From contig NZ_CP108352.1 of the NCBI RefSeq assembly GCF_036237275.1, positions 3,906,001 to 3,970,000 on the forward strand: DNA of 64,000 nucleotides, read 5' to 3'. Below the pieces are notes generated by a model that was not told the origin of the DNA, did not search any database, and worked only from the letters and a program-made list of their open reading frames with translations. Below are positions 56,422 through 63,415 of the stretch, piece by piece. A program made the position numbers and the translations under genes. The number at the start of each line of letters is the position of its first letter. Within the stretch, counting starts at the first letter, position 1. The stretch is from Streptomyces sp. NBC_01353. Its GTDB lineage: Bacteria; Actinomycetota; Actinomycetes; Streptomycetales; Streptomycetaceae.

Positions 56422-56647
56422 GTGGGCAATCGTCCCGCAGGGCGGGACGGGTGGGCACACGGGACGGCGCCCTTGCGGGCGCGTCCGCTCCGACCGGCCC
56501 CCGCACCACGAGGCACGTGCACGGTCCAGGGCCCTGGGGCTCGGGGCGCAAGGGGCAGAGGCGCCTGCAACGGCGCCGTCCGTTGTGCCCACCCGTCCCG
56601 CCTGGGGGTCCCCCCGGACGGAGTCTGGGGGAGGGACGAATGCCCAC
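56422..56647. mobile_element. MITE-like element, copy 2
   Basis: GTGGGCAATCGTCC at 56422-56435 matches the left terminal repeat of copy 1. GGACGAATGCCCAC at 56634-56647 is the right terminal repeat with one mismatch. The interior shares long blocks with copy 1 (GGGCACACGGGACGGCGCCC, CCGCACCACGAGGCACGT, GGGGCAGAGGCGCCTGCAA). An extra left-end fragment GTGGGCAATCGCCC lies at 56359-56372, as if an older or broken copy stands before it. The whole 558-base spacer between the MFS and DUF2771 genes (56196-56753) is made of this element, that fragment and the tandem duplication. Confidence 0.75.
56601..56633. repeat. Small palindromic repeat, copy c (opposite orientation)
   Basis: CCTGGGGGTCCCCCCGGACG ... 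CTGGGGGAGG is the reverse complement of copies a and b, located near the right end of the second MITE-like element. Confidence 0.85.
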
Positions 56648-56740
56648 AACGGAGTGGGGAGGGCGGGCAGCGCCCGGCAGGCGCGGGCACCGAAAACGCG
56701 GCGCGCCGCACCCCCGCGTGGCGGAGTTCGGCGCGCCCGA

Positions 56741-56746
56741 TAGCCT
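56741..56746 (+). promoter_or_regulatory. Leaderless promoter -10 (TAGCCT) for DUF2771 gene
   Basis: TAGCCT ends 7 bases before the ATG at 56754 and no ribosome binding site is present. Confidence 0.6.
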
Positions 56747-56753
56747 TCGGGCC

Positions 56754-57233
56754 ATGACCGTTGCGTTCTTCACCGGCTCGCGCCGCCGGGCCGCCGTCGC
56801 CCTCGGGGCCGTCTCCGCCGGGCTCCTCGTACTCTCCGCCTGCGACAAGCCGACTCCGCTCGCGACCCTGACGGTCGGGACCGAGTCGATCCACTCCGAG
56901 GCCGCCTGCTACAACGACGGCGACGCCATCAAGGAGTCGCAGATCCAGCAGTGCCTCAACAAGAAGGCCGAGAAGACCATCACGGTCTCCGCGGACGACA
57001 AGATCCGCTTCGGCGTCGACCCCTCGATCGCCGAGAACGGCTGGACGATCTTCCTCGGCGGCCAGAACGCCGAGCCGGAGCCGTACAAGAAGACGTACCG
57101 GACCATCCCGGCCAGCGCCTTCTTCTCCACCCAGACCGGCGAGGCCACCAACTCGACGCAGGTCACCATCGTCGAGAACGACGGCAAGAAGCTGACCGGC
57201 GTCTGGCACTTCGAGCTGAAGAAGGACGCCTGA
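56754..57233 (+). CDS. DUF2771-family lipoprotein
   Basis: A 159-residue lipoprotein: signal peptide with GSRRRAAV and a lipobox LSAC at about residue 27-30 whose Cys would be lipidated and anchored outside the membrane. The mature part is a beta sandwich-like domain with a Cys pair (AACYNDGD, IQQCLNK) and a final HFELKKDA. Function unknown. It directly precedes mqnB (7-base gap), so it may be cotranscribed with the futalosine genes. Start chosen at the leaderless ATG. Confidence 0.85.
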   Translation: MTVAFFTGSRRRAAVALGAVSAGLLVLSACDKPTPLATLTVGTESIHSEAACYNDGDAIKESQIQQCLNKKAEKTITVSADDKIRFGVDPSIAENGWTIFLGGQNAEPEPYKKTYRTIPASAFFSTQTGEATNSTQVTIVENDGKKLTGVWHFELKKDA

Positions 57234-57240
57234 TCCTCCG

Positions 57241-58020
57241 GTGCTCCTCCGGATCCTGATCGTGACGGCCGTGGCGGCGGAGGCGGACTCCGTCGCCCGG
57301 GGCATCACGTTCGGCGGGCCGGGCTCGGGTGAGTTCCCGCTGCCCGGCGGCTTCGTGCTGCGCCGCCACGCGGGTACGGGACCTGAAGGGCGACCCGCTG
57401 TCGTCGACGTGCTCGTCGGCGGCGTCGGCCCCGCCTCGACGGCCGCCGCCACCGCCACGGCCCTCGCGCACGCGGCCGCCGCACACGACCCCGACGCCAC
57501 CCCGCACGCGCCCTACGACCTCGTCGTCTCCGCCGGCATCGCCGGTGGATTTCAGCCGCTCGCGCCCCTCGGCTCCGTCGTCGTCTCCGACGCCATCGTC
57601 TCCGCCGACCTCGGCGCGCAGACTCCCGACGGCTATCTGACCGTCGAGGAGCTCGGCTTCGGGCGGTCCTCGCACGCCGTGGACGCCACCCTCACCCGGC
57701 GGATCTCCGACACGCTCACCCAGAACGGACGACCCCACACCGTCGCGCCCGTGCTCACCGTCTCCACCGTGACCGGCACCGCCGAGCGCGCCGACGAGCT
57801 GGCGCGGCGTCACCCGCGCGCCGCCGCCGAGGCGATGGAGGGGTTCGGCGTGGCCGAGGCCGCCGCCGCCTACGGCGTCCCCGTGGTCGAGATCCGCGCC
57901 GTCTCCAACGCCGTCGGCCCCCGCGACCGCGCCGCCTGGCGCATCGGCGAGGCCCTTGACTCGCTACGGCACACGTTCCAGCTGCTCAGCACCACCGTCT
58001 TCGTGGAGCCCGCCCCATGA
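57241..58020 (+). CDS. mqnB: Futalosine hydrolase
   Basis: A 259-residue nucleosidase of the MTA/SAH nucleosidase fold. Futalosine hydrolase removes adenine or hypoxanthine from (aminodeoxy)futalosine in the alternative menaquinone route. Motifs are SAGIAGGFQPLAPLGSVVV, AMEGFGVAEAA (nucleoside-binding Met-Glu-Gly) and EIRAVSNAVGPRD. The GTG start follows the lipoprotein gene by 7 bases, and the stop overlaps the mqnA start (ATGA). Adjacency to mqnA supports the call. Together they show that this organism makes menaquinone by the futalosine pathway. Confidence 0.93.
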   Translation: MLLRILIVTAVAAEADSVARGITFGGPGSGEFPLPGGFVLRRHAGTGPEGRPAVVDVLVGGVGPASTAAATATALAHAAAAHDPDATPHAPYDLVVSAGIAGGFQPLAPLGSVVVSDAIVSADLGAQTPDGYLTVEELGFGRSSHAVDATLTRRISDTLTQNGRPHTVAPVLTVSTVTGTAERADELARRHPRAAAEAMEGFGVAEAAAAYGVPVVEIRAVSNAVGPRDRAAWRIGEALDSLRHTFQLLSTTVFVEPAP

Positions 58021-58895
58021 CGCCCAAGCTCAAGATCGCGTACTCGCCCTGCCCGAACGACACCTTCGTCTTCGACGCCTGGGCCCACGGCCGCGTCCCC
58101 GGCGCCCCTCGCCTCGACGTGACGTTCGCCGACATCGACCTCACCAACGGCTGGGCCGAGGGCGACGACACCGCGTACGACGTCCTGAAGGTCTCGTACG
58201 CCGTGCTGCCCTGGGTCCTCGACCAGTACGCGCTGCTGCCCTGCGGCGGCGCCCTCGGCCGCGGCTGCGGCCCTCTGGTCCTGACGCGGGAGCCAGGCGT
58301 GGACCTCACGGGGAAGACGGTCGCGGTGCCGAGCGAGCGCTCGACCGCGTACCTCCTCTTCCGGCTCTGGGCCGCCGACGTCGTCCTGGGGGCACCTCCC
58401 AGGCGAAGCTCTGGGGGAGGGGTGGGGAACGTCGTCGTGATGCCGTTCCACGAGATCATGCCCGCCGTGCGCGACGGGAAGGTCGACGCGGGGCTCGTCA
58501 TCCACGAGGCCCGTTTCACGTACCAGAACTACGGCCTCCACGCGCTGGCCGACATGGGCGCGCACTGGGAGGACACCACCGGCCTGCCGATCCCGCTGGG
58601 CGCGATCATCGCCCGGCGCTCACTCGGCCCGGACATGCTGCGGCGCCTCGCCGACGCGGCCCGCGCATCCGTACGGATGGCCTGGGACGACCCGGCCGCC
58701 TCGCGCCCGTACGTACTCGAGCACGCGCAGGAGATGGACCCCAAGGTGGCCGATCAGCACATCGGTCTCTACGTCAACGAGTTCACGGCCGACCTCGGCG
58801 AGGCCGGCTACGCGGCGGTCCGCGGGCTGCTCACGCGCGCCGCGGCCGAGGGGCTCGTACCGCCCCTCGGCCCGGACGCGCTGGCGTTCCCGTAG
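58017..58895 (+). CDS. mqnA: Chorismate dehydratase
   Basis: A 292-residue periplasmic-binding-protein-like enzyme that dehydrates chorismate to 3-enolpyruvylbenzoate, the first step of the futalosine pathway. Motifs are KIAYSPCPNDTFVFDAW, DVLKVSYAVLPWV, VALPSERST-like VAVPSERSTAYLL, VMPFHEIMPAVRDGKVDAGL and IHEARFTYQNYGL. Residues about 124-136 (GAPPRRSSGGG) come from a small palindromic repeat inserted in frame, between the two lobes' conserved blocks. It would look like a surface loop, so activity may be kept. ATGA overlap with mqnB. Confidence 0.93.
   Translation: MTPKLKIAYSPCPNDTFVFDAWAHGRVPGAPRLDVTFADIDLTNGWAEGDDTAYDVLKVSYAVLPWVLDQYALLPCGGALGRGCGPLVLTREPGVDLTGKTVAVPSERSTAYLLFRLWAADVVLGAPPRRSSGGGVGNVVVMPFHEIMPAVRDGKVDAGLVIHEARFTYQNYGLHALADMGAHWEDTTGLPIPLGAIIARRSLGPDMLRRLADAARASVRMAWDDPAASRPYVLEHAQEMDPKVADQHIGLYVNEFTADLGEAGYAAVRGLLTRAAAEGLVPPLGPDALAFP
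58386..58424. repeat. Small palindromic repeat inserted in frame in mqnA
   Basis: CTGGGGGCACCTCCCAGGCG followed by AAGCTCTGGGGGAGGGG: arms CCTCCCA/TGGGGGAGG around GGCGAAGCTC. It belongs to the same general class as the repeats at 11634 and 59414 (GAAGCT core flanked by C-run and G-run arms), with a different arm. Confidence 0.8.
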
Positions 58896-58956
58896 CCCTG
58901 ACGGGCCTGACGGCCTGACGGGTGCTGACCCGACGGGCCGCCTCCGACCGCCCGCC

Positions 58957-59340
58957 TCAGACGTCGAGCTGGTCCGCGACCGCCCGCAGCAGGCCCGCGA
59001 TCTTGGCGCCCTGCGCCTTGTCGGGGTAGCGGCCCCGCTCGAGCATCGGTGTGATGTTCTCCAGGAGCGTCGTCAGATCCTGCACGATGGACGCCAGTTC
59101 GTCGGGCTTACGGCGCTGCGCCGCGGCGACGGAGGGCGTCGGGTCGAGGACCGTCACGGACAGCGCCTGGTCGCCGCGCTGTCCCGCGACCACCCCGAAC
59201 TCCACGCGCTGCCCCGGCTTGAGGGCGTCGACTCCGGCAGGGAGCACCGACGAGTGGACGAACACGTCGCCGCCGTCGTCCCGGGAGAGAAAGCCGAAGC
59301 CCTTCTCACTGTTGAACCATTTGACCTTGCCGGTAGGCAC
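58957..59340 (-). CDS. Cold-shock domain protein
   Basis: A 127-residue protein. Residues 1-68 form a cold-shock (OB-fold) domain with the RNP1-like GKVKWFNSEKGFGFL and RNP2-like DVFVHSSVL motifs for single-stranded nucleic acid binding. The rest is an extra helical region (DELASIVQDLTTLLENI) not found in ordinary CspA. From memory, a longer cold-shock protein next to mqnA is typical of Streptomyces. The GTG at 59340 has AAGGACA 7 bases upstream. A much longer ORF reaching 60024 in the same frame is spurious. Confidence 0.92.
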   Translation of the reverse strand: MPTGKVKWFNSEKGFGFLSRDDGGDVFVHSSVLPAGVDALKPGQRVEFGVVAGQRGDQALSVTVLDPTPSVAAAQRRKPDELASIVQDLTTLLENITPMLERGRYPDKAQGAKIAGLLRAVADQLDV

Positions 59341-59413
59341 GTCTGTCCTTGTCCTCGTACTCGATGGATACGCCGGGAATCCGGCTCTGGATAGCAATAC
59401 AACGGGCGCCCGA

Positions 59414-59459
59414 CCCTCCCCCAAGCTCTCGACTCCGCTCGAGCAGGGGGGACCCCCAG
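59414..59459. repeat. Palindromic repeat (CCTCCCCCAAGCTCTCGA type) in spacer
   Basis: Nearly identical to the copy inside the ABC ATPase gene (GACTCCGCTCGAG here versus GACTTCGCTCGAG there). It lies between the divergent cold-shock and small membrane protein genes and could fold into a strong hairpin in either transcript. Confidence 0.88.
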
Positions 59460-59526
59460 GCGCCAAGGCTAATGGGCTTCGGGCTGGTGACAAGACGTCG
59501 CCGGTTTGTTCCTCCGGCCTGGGAAC

Positions 59527-59532
59527 TACCCT
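59527..59532 (+). promoter_or_regulatory. Leaderless promoter -10 (TACCCT)
   Basis: TACCCT ends 6 bases before the ATG at 59539, with no ribosome binding site. Confidence 0.6.
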
Positions 59533-59538
59533 GGCCGA

Positions 59539-59808
59539 ATGCGTAGTGAAACCCCTTCCGCCACGTCGGACGACTCCGCGCCGGGTGACGGCCTCGTCCG
59601 GGCCGGTGCGATTGTCTTCATCGTCGGCGCGGTGGCCACGCTGGTCACGGTGGCCCCGCTGTTCCTGGGCACCGACCCGTTTCCGCCGATCGCGTACGCG
59701 GTGTGCATGCTGATGGGCGTCGGATTCCTCGTCGCGGGCGCCGGGGTGCTGCGTTCGATCGCGGCGCAGCGTCGCCAGGCGAAGATGGCCGCGGCCGGCG
59801 GCAACTAG
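59539..59808 (+). CDS. Small two-span membrane protein, unknown function
   Basis: An 89-residue protein with an acidic Ser/Thr-rich N-terminus and two hydrophobic segments (VRAGAIVFIVGAVATLVTVA and AYAVCMLMGVGFLVAGAGVL), then a basic tail. No recognised domain. The ATG at 59539 is selected over the longer ORF from 59506 because of the TACCCT box. Its TAG stop overlaps the stop of the convergent HAD gene (shared CTAG), so the two transcripts overlap. Confidence 0.8.
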   Translation: MRSETPSATSDDSAPGDGLVRAGAIVFIVGAVATLVTVAPLFLGTDPFPPIAYAVCMLMGVGFLVAGAGVLRSIAAQRRQAKMAAAGGN

Positions 59809-60425
59809 CCGCAGTACGCCTCCCACCAGGCACGGAACTCTGTCAGGTCGGGCAGGACGACGTCCGCGCCCGCCGCGCGCAGCTCCGCCTCGTCGCACGG
59901 TCCGGTCGCCACGGCCACCGACACGGCGCCCGCGGCCGCGGCGCCGCGTACGTCTCCGGTGTGGTCGCCGACGTACACGCCCGCGGAGTGCTCGCGCAGC
60001 GCCTCCGCCTTGCCCTCGGCCCACAGGCCGCCGATGACGGCGTCGGGGTCGATGCCGAGGTGGGTGAGGTGCAACTTGGCGTGCGGCTCGTTCTTCGCGG
60101 TGACGACGATCGTCCGGCCACCCGCCTCACGAACGGCTTGAATCGCATCCCGCGCGCCGGCCATCGCGAGCGACGCCTCGATCGCGTACGTCGGGTAGAG
60201 CGCGCGGTACTGCGCCACCCGCTCCTCGATCTCCGCCTCCGGGAACCAGTGCGCCAGCTCGTGCTCCAGCGGCGGCCCGAGCCGGGAGACGGCCAGGTCG
60301 GCGTCGATCTCCACGCCGACCTGGGCGGAGAAGGCCTCGTACGTGGCCTTGATGCCGGGGCGGGAGTCGATCAGCGTCATGTCCAGGTCGAAGCCGACGG
60401 TCAGCGGAGGGCGCGAGAGAGTCAT
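59805..60425 (-). CDS. HAD-family hydrolase (phosphoglycolate phosphatase-like)
   Basis: A 206-residue haloacid dehalogenase superfamily phosphatase. Motif I is VGFDLDMTLIDSRPG (nucleophile Asp, acid Asp), motif II is TIVVTAKNEP (Ser replaced by Thr/Ala), Lys is in AKLHLTHLG or EGKAEAL, and motif IV is YVGDHTGDVRGA. The alpha-helical cap resembles Gph-type phosphatases. The physiological substrate is unknown. I choose ATG 60425 because CACAAT lies 7 bases upstream; ATG 60434 is the alternative (209 residues). It is divergent from the iron transporter operon. Confidence 0.87.
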   Translation of the reverse strand: MTLSRPPLTVGFDLDMTLIDSRPGIKATYEAFSAQVGVEIDADLAVSRLGPPLEHELAHWFPEAEIEERVAQYRALYPTYAIEASLAMAGARDAIQAVREAGGRTIVVTAKNEPHAKLHLTHLGIDPDAVIGGLWAEGKAEALREHSAGVYVGDHTGDVRGAAAAGAVSVAVATGPCDEAELRAAGADVVLPDLTEFRAWWEAYCG

Positions 60426-60464
60426 GGGTGACATTGTGCCCGGGTGTTCGAACAGGGCCGCTGC

Positions 60465-60484
60465 TTAGACTGAGCCAAGCCTTA
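60465..60484. promoter_or_regulatory. Possible iron box (IdeR/DmdR-like) before iron ABC transporter
   Basis: TTAGACTGAGCCAAGCCTTA partly matches the DtxR-family iron box TTAGGTTAGSCTAACCTAA, about half the positions by eye. It lies 55 bases upstream of the first permease ATG and overlaps a TAGACT -10-like box, the expected place for iron repression. Confidence 0.45.
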
Positions 60485-60538
60485 CCGAAGTCGCCTCCCC
60501 GAAGTCGACGTCACACCCGCACCTCCCGATGGGCCTCG

Positions 60539-61543
60539 ATGACAGCCGCACTCCCTTCCAGACGCGTCCTCGCCACCGTCGCCGCCGTCATCGCCCTCCT
60601 CGTCGCGATCCTGCTGAGCCTCGCCGTGGGCGCCCGGGCCATCGCCCCGTCCACGGTCTTCGACGCGCTGCTGCACGGCGGGACGAGCGACGACGCCGAG
60701 GTCGTACGGCAGATGCGGGTGCCCAGAACCCTGATCGGGCTGATGGTCGGCGCGGCCCTGGCCCTGGCCGGTACCGCCCTGCAGGGCATCACCCGCAATC
60801 CGATCGCCGACCCCGGCATCCTCGGCATCAGCCAGGGCGCCTCGGTGGGCGTGGTCTTCGCGATCGCCTTCGCCGGGGTGCACACGCTGACGGGGTACGT
60901 GTGGTTCGCCTTCGCGGGCGCGGCCCTCGCCTCGGTCGCGGTCTACGCGATCGCCTCCAGCGGGCGCGGCGGGGCGACGCCGGTGAAGCTGGCGCTCGGC
61001 GGCGCCGCGATCAACGCGCTGCTGCTGTCGGTGACGACCGGGATCCTGACGACCAGGGCGTCGGCGCTGGACGAGTTCAGGTTCTGGCAGATCGGCTCGC
61101 TGGACGGGCGGGACGCCGAGGTCGTCGGGCAGATCTGGCCGTTCCTGCTGGTCGGCGCGGTGCTCGTGGTGTCCGTGGCCCGTGGCCTGGACGCGCTGGC
61201 GCTGGGCGAGGACGTGGCGAAGGGACTCGGTCAGCGGGTCGCGACCGTACGGATCGTGGGCGGTGTCGGGGCGACCGTGCTGACCGGCGCGGGGGTCGCG
61301 GCGGCCGGTCCGATCGCGTTCGTCGGCCTCGCGGTGCCGCACATCGCCCGCGCGATCGTGGGCAGCGACCACCGCTGGGTGCTGCCGATGGCGGCGCTCG
61401 TGGGCCCCGTGATGCTGCTGGTGTCCGATGTGATCGGGCGGGTGCTCTTCCCGCCGGGCGAGGTCCCGGCGGGTGTGATGACGGCGCTCATCGGGGTGCC
61501 GTTCCTGGTGACGCTGGTGCGCCGGAAGGCGGTGCCGGCATGA
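60539..61543 (+). CDS. Iron-siderophore ABC transporter permease (FecCD family)
   Basis: A 334-residue FecCD permease with about ten spans. Hallmarks are VPRTLIGLMVGAALALAGTA, LQGITRNPIADPGILGIS, GASVGVVFAIAF, LDEFRFWQIGSLDGRD and GPIAFVGLAVPHIARAIVG. It imports ferric siderophores together with the next two gene products and a substrate-binding lipoprotein that is not in the window. The ATG at 60539 is chosen because it fits the usual short cytoplasmic N-terminus. Its stop overlaps the next permease start (ATGA). Confidence 0.93.
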   Translation: MTAALPSRRVLATVAAVIALLVAILLSLAVGARAIAPSTVFDALLHGGTSDDAEVVRQMRVPRTLIGLMVGAALALAGTALQGITRNPIADPGILGISQGASVGVVFAIAFAGVHTLTGYVWFAFAGAALASVAVYAIASSGRGGATPVKLALGGAAINALLLSVTTGILTTRASALDEFRFWQIGSLDGRDAEVVGQIWPFLLVGAVLVVSVARGLDALALGEDVAKGLGQRVATVRIVGGVGATVLTGAGVAAAGPIAFVGLAVPHIARAIVGSDHRWVLPMAALVGPVMLLVSDVIGRVLFPPGEVPAGVMTALIGVPFLVTLVRRKAVPA

Positions 61544-62595
61544 CGACGACGTCTGTACGTCCTGCCGGGTACGGGGTCGTACGCGCCGGAGCGGGATCGT
61601 TCCTGCTCCACCGGCGCTCGGCGTTCGTGGCCCTGGGCCTGGTGGCGCTCCTCGCGGCGGTCTGCGTCGCGTACCTCTGCGTCGGCGAGAAGTTCGTGGC
61701 ACCGGCCGAGGTCCTGAAGGTGGTCTTCGGGCAGGATTCCCGGTCCACGTTCGTGGTCGGGGAGCTGCGGATGCCGCGGCTCGCGGTCGGCCTGATGGTC
61801 GGCGCCGCGTTCGGGATCGCGGGCGCCCTCATCCAGACCGTCGCCCGCAACCCGCTCGCCAGTCCCGACATCATCGGCATCAGCCAGGGCGCGGGCGCGC
61901 TGACGGTCGGCGCGATGACCTTCGGCCTCACCTCGTACACCGTCCTGCCGTACCTCTCGATCGTCGGCGGCATCGCGGCCGCCGCGCTCGTGTACGTCTT
62001 CGCCTGGCGCGGTGGGCTGCACGCGACGCGGTTCGTGCTCATCGGGATCGGCTTCGCGATCGCGCTGCGCTCGCTGATCACCCTGTTCATGACCAAGGGC
62101 GACTACCTGGTCGCCCAGCAGGCCCAGATCTGGATGACCGGCTCGCTCAACGGGCGTGGCTGGGACGAGGCCGCGCCGATCCGATGGACGCTGATCGCCC
62201 TGCTGCCGGCGATCCTGTGGGCCGCCCGCGCGCAGCGGACGGTCTCCCTGGACGACGACACGGCGACGGCGCTGGGGGCCTCGCTCGGGCGGGTCCGGCT
62301 GGGGCTCGTGTTCGTCGGCGTCGTGCTCGCGTCGGTGGCCACGGGGGTGGCCGGTCCGGTCGACTTCGTGGCGCTGCTCGCACCGCAGATCGCCCGGCGG
62401 ATGACGCGTACGGCACAGATCCCGCTGCTGTGCTCGGCCCTGATGGGGGCGTTCGTCGTGGTCCTCGCCGACCTGCTGGGCAAGCGGCTCTTCTCGCCGA
62501 CCGAACTGCCGGTGGGTGTCCTGACGGCGGCGGTCGGCGCCCCGTATCTGATCTGGCTCATCGTCCGGAGCCGAAGCGTGGGAGGAAAGTCGTGA
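61540..62595 (+). CDS. Iron-siderophore ABC transporter permease (FecCD family), second subunit
   Basis: A 351-residue FecCD permease pairing with the upstream one. Hallmarks are ELRMPRLAVGLMVGAAFGIA, ARNPLASPDIIGISQGAGA, AQIWMTGSLNGRGWDEA and GPVDFVALLAPQIARRM. About ten spans. Translational coupling on both sides: ATGA with the first permease and GTGA with the ATPase. The heterodimeric permease is typical of enterobactin- or desferrioxamine-type uptake systems in actinobacteria. The siderophore taken up is unknown. Confidence 0.93.
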   Translation: MTTTSVRPAGYGVVRAGAGSFLLHRRSAFVALGLVALLAAVCVAYLCVGEKFVAPAEVLKVVFGQDSRSTFVVGELRMPRLAVGLMVGAAFGIAGALIQTVARNPLASPDIIGISQGAGALTVGAMTFGLTSYTVLPYLSIVGGIAAAALVYVFAWRGGLHATRFVLIGIGFAIALRSLITLFMTKGDYLVAQQAQIWMTGSLNGRGWDEAAPIRWTLIALLPAILWAARAQRTVSLDDDTATALGASLGRVRLGLVFVGVVLASVATGVAGPVDFVALLAPQIARRMTRTAQIPLLCSALMGAFVVVLADLLGKRLFSPTELPVGVLTAAVGAPYLIWLIVRSRSVGGKS

Positions 62596-63398
62596 GTCGG
62601 CTGACCGCGCGCGAGCTGACGCTCGCGTACGAGGACCGTACGGTCGTGAAGGACCTGGACCTCGCCGTCCCGGACGGCAAGGTGACCGTGATCGTCGGCC
62701 CGAACGCGTGCGGGAAGTCGACGACGCTGCGGGCGCTCGGGCGGCTGCTCAAGCCGGCGGGCGGGGCGGTGCTCCTCGACGGGGAGTCGCTCGCGAAGCT
62801 GCCGACGAAGCGGATCGCGCAGTCGATCGGCCTGCTGCCGCAGACCCCCGTCGCACCGGAGGCGATCACGGTCGCCGACCTGGTGTCGCGGGGGCGTCAG
62901 CCGCACCAGGCGTGGTGGAAGCAGTGGTCGGAGGCCGACGAGCAGGCGGTCGTGGAGGCCATGACCTCGACGGACGTCGCCGCTCTGGCCGACCGATCGG
63001 TGGACGAGCTGTCCGGGGGGCAGCGGCAGCGGGTCTGGATCGCGATGGCGCTCGCGCAGGAAACGGATCTGCTGCTGCTCGACGAGCCGACGACGTATCT
63101 GGACATCGCCCACCAGGTCGAGGTCCTGGACCTGGTGCGCCGGCTCAACGTGGCACGGGGCCGGACGGTCGTGCTGGTCCTCCACGACCTGAACCAGGCG
63201 GCGCGGTACGCCGACCACCTGGTCGCCATGAAGGCGGGCCAGGTGGTGGCTGAGGGCGCCCCGACGGACGTGGTGACGGCGGACCTGGTCCGCGACGTCT
63301 TCGGCCTGAAGTCGGTCGTCGTCCCGGACCCGGTGACGGGGTCACCCCTGGTGGTGCCGGGGGCGCCGTGGGGGGCGGTCCCCCAACTGAGGGCGTAA
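62592..63398 (+). CDS. Iron-siderophore ABC transporter ATP-binding protein (FepC-like)
   Basis: A 268-residue ABC ATPase of the FepC/FhuC type. Walker A is GPNACGKSTTL, the signature is LSGGQRQRVWIAMALAQ, Walker B is LLLLDEPTTYLDI and the switch His is in LVLHDLNQAARYA. It drives the two FecCD permeases. GTG start overlaps the permease stop, with GGAGGAAAG in position. It is the last gene of the operon, convergent with the membrane protein gene that follows after 17 bases. Confidence 0.94.
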   Translation: MSRLTARELTLAYEDRTVVKDLDLAVPDGKVTVIVGPNACGKSTTLRALGRLLKPAGGAVLLDGESLAKLPTKRIAQSIGLLPQTPVAPEAITVADLVSRGRQPHQAWWKQWSEADEQAVVEAMTSTDVAALADRSVDELSGGQRQRVWIAMALAQETDLLLLDEPTTYLDIAHQVEVLDLVRRLNVARGRTVVLVLHDLNQAARYADHLVAMKAGQVVAEGAPTDVVTADLVRDVFGLKSVVVPDPVTGSPLVVPGAPWGAVPQLRA

Positions 63399-63415
63399 CA
63401 ATCCCGGCTGCGCCG

